DNA from: Mesaphorura yosii
Taxonomy: Eukaryota > Arthropoda > Collembola > Poduromorpha > Tullbergiidae
Assembly: GCA_009869945.1 (NCBI GenBank)
Contig: WIXG01000043.1
Coordinates: 124,001-188,000, forward strand
DNA: 64,000 bases
Direction: 5' to 3'
Position 1 is the stretch's first letter; the number at the start of each line of letters is the position of its first letter. Positions 58,801 to 64,000 of the stretch are shown here, one piece after another. The position numbers were made by a program, and so were the translations under genes. A model generated the notes under the pieces. That model was not told the DNA's origin, did not search any database, and saw only the letters and a list, made by a program, of their open reading frames with translations.

Positions 58801-60731
58801 CTGCGACTTCCAAGTCGAAACCATTAACCATTATATATTGCAAGAGGAGCGCACGGGCGTGAAAGGTTTTATAAATTGAGTTTGCAGAGGCTCGTGTCTG
58901 GAAGCAAAGCAATTTCTTACGCTCCCGCATGCCGCGTGCCGCCGTCGATGGGGATGTCAACTTGTGAAATTCGACGTTGTATCATATTGTGCACAATTTA
59001 CATTCAAAATCCATTTTGTACACGACAGCAGCGAATTACGATTGCGAATTCCATTCACGAAAAACTCAATTGTGCGGAAATACAATTTGAATCTTACACT
59101 ACAATCGCACCAGCTGAAGTACGTCTCGCACGGCGCAACATAAGGTACAATGTCAAATTCTTGCACTTGTATTCAGAAGCAATCTTGTCTCAAGAGAGCA
59201 AGCAGCGCCGGAGAAAGCTAGTTGCTTTCTTCAAGGATATTGCATAACAATCCCAGGCGCTGTCGATGCTTAATGGTGTCGTAGGCGGAAAGTGGGAAGC
59301 CGTCTCGTCAGGAGGCTTGTGAAGTGTTTGATGAGACCAGAGTGGAACAAATTAAGTTAAAATGTAGCAGACATAAGAATTACGTGACGGCGACATGTGT
59401 CGCAAGGCAGGCAATTTAAAAGCAGTTTCTGAGAGTGAATATGCTTGCTTATAACTCATTCTAAATTGTTAAAGCCAGGACGAGAATGGCAAGAATTCTG
59501 TGAAAATTGGGACAAATTGATGCTGATTAGAGAGACTCATCAATATGATAAACCTTCAAGGGCATCCTGACAATGCTTTATGCGAGTTTATCCCTGGAAG
59601 AATTTGCCAGATAAATACTTCCGAAGAAATTGTTCCAACACAACGCAGCTTGCCCTGAAAAATTCCAATCCTTCACGATTAATTTCTCAACGAACAAGTT
59701 TGTCGTGATTAGGCTCTTTTGACTTGTATATTTCACGTTGTTATTTTCTTTCTACGCTGAATTTTAGCGTAATGACTGTGAGAATTAGTTAGAATTAAAA
59801 ACATATTCTTCGTCTCAAAAACTTCATGTGTCCTAATTGCTGTCTCCAACTTCAATTTCTCTGAAAAAGTTGTGTCCTTGCGCTAATGAATAAACTTTGG
59901 TACGTAATTGATAGTTATTCCATACTTCACGTGGCAGCGCAAAGATAACCTGTTTGATTCATCTCATTTGATTTAGGACCTCACGTTGAATTCATTCAAA
60001 ACGCGACCCATCTGACCGGATCCTGCTTAATTGTGTAAATAACAATTTAAAATTATGTAAGCCAGGTCCTTGACTACATCAGCAGGCATGCACAACTTGT
60101 AAACAGTAATTTCAATGTACGTACAGTTTGATGTTCGTCATATGGAATGAGACAAAGTAAAAGCTATGTTCATAGGCTAAAAGGGCAGAGCAAGCACGGA
60201 AGAATTCCCAAAATATTTTATGAGAAAGTGGCCTACTGTGACGCGAAATTATGCTTAATTTGTTTCACCGTGGAGAGTCTCCTTTCATTCAAAAACTAGG
60301 GTACTAGGTAGAGTACTTCAAAAACAGCAGGATGGCTCGGAGCGGATGTCAGAGTATGTCATCCTCGTTTTTGATTACTACTACCACTGTACAAAGATAA
60401 GCTTGTGGCTTCATTCATTCTGAAGCTCTTCCAGTTTTCCTTTCGAAAGCCCACTTTCTTCAACTTAGCTCCCCCAAATAAGACTTGAGGGCTATCACTG
60501 ACTCCTTTTAAAGGTAACTTCAAGCTCATGTCACAAATGCCATGCCAGGTTTAGCATTATTAGTCGGACTTGTACTCATTTGTAAATGGCAAATCCGCAA
60601 AGCGTTATTTTAGCATATGATAGGTAAAACTGCAACTCGCAATCGAAGTTTTCAATGGCCAAACCTCTTGTAGAATTTGAGTGCTCGCTTGTGCGAGTAC
60701 GCGTGGCCCGCCGTCCTCCGTATTGATCAAC
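55818..60731 (-). CDS. Rhodopsin-family neuropeptide GPCR (probable GnRH/AKH/corazonin-type), 3' half
   Basis: G-protein-coupled receptor at the plasma membrane. Visible exons in transcript order: 60665-60731, 58052-58171, 57868-57953, 56208-56326, 55818-56133 (235 residues). They encode most of intracellular loop 3 (GGRRATRTRTSEHS; LIDPNRRKLIRRAKMKSL), TM6 with FAVCWTPYY, extracellular loop 3, TM7 with NSLCNPIIYG (the NPxxY motif), and helix 8. A 110-residue cytoplasmic tail rich in Asn/Gly/Ser/Thr follows. The RRAKMKSLRISVAIV ... CWTPYY pattern fits AKH, ACP, corazonin and GnRH receptors; which one is not decidable here. Exons for TM1-5 were not found up to 64000 and must lie upstream. Confidence 0.82.
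56327..57867 (-). other. GPCR intron between TM6 and TM7 exons
   Basis: 1.5 kb, GT-CAG. The plus frame at 57474-57881 overlaps the TM6 exon on the other strand and looks like chance. Confidence 0.65.
58172..60664 (-). other. GPCR intron inside loop 3
   Basis: 2.5 kb between the two loop-3 exons (STR / GNEEF), with an AAG acceptor. No nested gene recognised. Confidence 0.6.
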
Positions 60732-63700
60732 CTGAAGCTCTACAACATAAAATGGAAGATTAAGATAGATCCAGAAATTGTGGAGTGTACGTAATTATAA
60801 GATATGCAAATATTTAAGGACAACGAGCTTGGGTCAAAGGTTGAAGAACTCCTATTCTGTGCAAAACATAAAAACATTTTACTATGCAGTTGTGCGGCAT
60901 ATGACATAATCTGCTCAAAAAACTTTTGGTGTAATAAAACGTAATAAAAGAATGAACCTGGCAAGACAGTTTTCATTGCGAGTGAAAGACAGCCCCACAA
61001 GGTTTTCGGCCTTGCACATTTCCTCAAAAGAATTTCTATGAACGGAGAAATGCTCAGGAATTCTAAAAATTCAAATGTAAACGTCGAGTACGTCAGGCAG
61101 TTGAAAGGCCCCGTTTCAAGTTTCCGCGAATGTTTCTTTTCTAATGATTATTGCGAATTCCTTTCGCAGGCACCCATTCACGAAAATATAATGTGCATAG
61201 TTCATTGCTCGTTTCTCAGTTTTTCTACGTACTGTCTTCTTTATTCTTTTCGAATGCACAGCACGCCGAAGAGATGAATGAAGTGAAAGCACACGAATTT
61301 GACATGCTTGATTGCATGCTGCTATGCGTGCGAGAAACATGAGTCTATCCAGAAATTGGATACAACTTCTCAAAAAAAACGGTCTGAGGATTACTGAGAG
61401 AAACTTGAGAGAATTTTTCTGGTATTATTATTAGATTCTGCAACTTTCTCCATCCCTCCAGTGAGTTCACGCTATGTGGCTTCTATTTTAGGTTAAGTCA
61501 ACGCGTGTAACCAAATCCGTGAGAGCCCAAGCACTGTGCAAGACCAGCATGCATCACAGATTGCTGTAATGCGAAACTAAAGCGGCGGCTCTCCATTTCT
61601 CGGAAGAGAAGGTTCGTTTCCAGCGTCTGCCTTCTCGACTCTGTCTTTCGATCCCAGCAGCGCGGCACTAGATCACTGGCCAACTAATTTAACTGTGCGT
61701 GCAGTAGTGCAATGTGCTGAGATGCTGAGTCAGGCTTAGAACAAATGGAAAGACTTCAAAGTTGTTGACCCAAATCTCCTGATGCGTTAATGTGCAAGTT
61801 GAAAAATAAGTGACAAATGAAAACTAATTTAGGAGAAAGCGTGGACTGAAGATGCACGATTTCACCGAAGTGGAAAATGTAGTAGCTGTCGAGCAGTAGT
61901 GTTTGTTGGGATAACCCAGAAATCTGAAAGCGAATGTGGGCCTTGGCCTTCTACCGTTGCCTTGTATCATGTGGCAAATGAAAAGTGGATCAATTTCTAG
62001 AAAGATTTGTGAAATTTCTCAGATGCCACCGAATCTGTTAGCTTTCTAAAATTAAATTTCATCGCAAATGCTAAAGTACGATTGTGACGTGCATAAACCA
62101 TTGTGCGACGCATTCTCGATTTGGGAAAATTTTGTCCTCATGTACTGAATTCAAATTAAAGATTCATTACGCTGTGAATAATATATTTAATTTCCCTAAA
62201 TTTCTTCACGAAGGTTGAAATGGTAATGGCCTTCTTATTCCGGAAGACTGAATCTCTGAGTACAATAATAATTTATATCCGGTGCAAACTGCTCAAAAGA
62301 GCAATGAAAATTTAACTTAAAATTAAAGGTTGAAGATGTAAACAATAGTCGGTCGTTTTGTTTAAGGTGCAAGAATTTCATCTGATGATGTCGTTGACAC
62401 AGATGACAGCAATTTATTAGAAAGCGCACAAGGCAATTCCGGTAAGAAAGAACAGCGAAAGCAGCCAGCTTGATAAAAGTGGGACTGATGTCGAGTGCGC
62501 CAGGCCACAAGAAGCCTTTCCTTATTCCATGGCTGCAACGATTGGTTGTGGGGTTTCTTCTTCCCGTATGGTCCGAGCAAGATCAGACCTACCACTTTTC
62601 TTTTCCGCACTCAATGCTTCAGTGGCTTGTGCGGAGTCGGGGTTAAAAATTGACCTTCATTATAGAAAAACGGCACGTGTAAATCACAAAAAGCAGAAAT
62701 GCAACTATGTAAACGTAATTTTAACTCAAAGTTAACTCAAAGTTTTGCAGACTTCCTTTGATAGCTTTTAATGAGAAACTTGGCGCATATTTGACAGGTA
62801 CGGTTTGCGCTGTAATGAATTGCATACATGCTAGACGAAACGTTAAAAGTAAATAATGCGTGTCAAACGCGTCTAGAGCCTCTTTCATCATGACATTGGC
62901 TTAAGGGCGAGTTTGAACATTCTCCTCTGTGTCCTGACTCACCTGAAACTCTAATGAGAAGTCATACCATTAAAAGCTATGCACGTGAACATTTTCACAA
63001 AATGAACCTGAAACCTCGATGCCCTGAAAGATTGTGCCCTTTGATTTTAGTTTATGTGAAGTTTCTTGCTCACGGCCATTGCCTGTTCAGACTGGATATA
63101 TGACGTCTACTCTCCGCCATCTGAGTGGTCAAAATGTCAACCGTCTATCTCTGGTCATGCACCAGAGCCCAGAACAATGGGACCAGCGAACGGGAAGCTT
63201 GTTTTGAGAAGTAGCGATCGGTTTTGTAAAAACCACGTGTGTAAGTTTGATTAAAAATTGATCCATATCAGAGGACATTTGGCGCAACGGAGTAGACTCG
63301 GCTGTCAACATTTTGATATTTAATACCAATTCTCATTTAGAAAAGCCATATCGAAAGTCAAAGGTAACCTGATCCCGAACCAGCGTCCTATAAACTAGAA
63401 TGTCGATTTGTGCAAAAATTTATGAAAAATTACTGGCCCAAATTCGCACACTCGAGAAGGTTCATATTATTTTATGAAAGCAATTCCTAATTCGTTCCCT
63501 TGTTTCTTGTACTTTGAATGACGATGGCTGCCTTACACATTGATTTCGACAATGAATAATAGAGAGGAAGAGACGCCTCGCTAGACGAGCTGACAAGCAG
63601 GCTCTTGTTAATATGGGCCGCATTGGATTTTAGACCATCCGCCGTTTTACATTGGCATACGACTATTGGCAACTAATGGGCTCGAAATGCGTCAGTCTAA

Positions 63701-64000
63701 TTAACTCAACTTCCTAGTAATTTATTAATGGTTCGATGGGAGTATGCCTTTAGGCCATCAAGCGTAATTGAGTCTAGACCGTAATCAGTAGGGAGTACCC
63801 AGTCTCGGCAAGTGAGAGCGAGATGAATAGATTGGGTTGCCAGCTGCATCATTTTGTCAATTGGTCATTAGCCGATGAAACGAGAAACGATGAAAGCAGT
63901 ATTTCACCGACTGTGTGACACAGCCTTTGATTAAATAAACTTGGAGAAAGCGTCCCGAATTCCATACGCACTTTACCGGAACCAACAAAAACAGGGAAGT
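60732..64000. other. 3' end of window, no gene recognised
   Basis: 3.3 kb, probably intron or upstream part of the GPCR gene. Short frames (61116-61373, 62235-62610, 63129-63329 minus) show no transmembrane exon or other family feature. Confidence 0.5.

Noticed and set aside
1..64000. tRNA, rRNA and CRISPR content
   Set aside because: No T-loop plus cloverleaf candidate, no rRNA-like segment and no regularly spaced repeats were seen.

Overview
The window is animal nuclear DNA: spliced genes with GT-AG (and some GC-AG) introns, AATAAA signals, Tc1/mariner, LINE and P-element-like insertions. A Snakeskin (Ssk) homologue, a protein known from arthropod smooth septate junctions, together with the neuropeptide-receptor type, points to an arthropod. 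A springtail-like or other non-holometabolan arthropod is possible, but I cannot fix the species.

Layout. (1) 1-7543: three tandem plus-strand UDP-glycosyltransferase genes; the first is cut by the window edge. A decayed P-element/THAP9-like transposase lies between the second and third. (2) 7544-11679: no gene seen. (3) 11680-33389: a T-type voltage-gated calcium channel (Cav3) on plus, 29 constitutive exons plus one pair of alternative exons. It runs from domain I S2 to the stop codon; the first exons are not visible. Its introns hold an intact mariner element (13716-15025), a dead CR1/L2-like LINE (about 18690-20836), a hAT-like fragment (to 28542) and a minus-strand cluster of unknown ORFs with a GIY-YIG-like remnant (31063-32354). 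(4) 34039-39511: WDR45B/WIPI3 on minus, nine exons. One intron contains the complete Ssk gene on the opposite strand (37145-37736), another a decayed GIY-YIG/Penelope-like element. (5) 40606-41943: YJU2/CCDC94 splicing factor, plus. (6) 42899-48842: WIPI2/Atg18-type PROPPIN, minus. (7) 51540-54209: RRM plus Arg/Ser-rich RNA-binding protein, minus. (8) 55818-60731: 3' half of a GnRH/AKH/corazonin-superfamily GPCR, minus. 60732-64000 shows nothing clear.

How the genes relate. The UGTs form a detoxification cluster. The two PROPPINs act at PI3P-positive membranes in autophagosome formation and sit in the same orientation with YJU2 between them. The calcium channel carries two versions of the domain II turret exon, and the reading frame forces use of exactly one. 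This matches the invertebrate Cav3 turret exons known to alter sodium versus calcium permeation and is the most interesting functional signal in the window. Exon borders were worked out by hand from splice sites, reading phase and protein-family similarity; every listed junction is phase-consistent. No alignment, RNA or database search was run.
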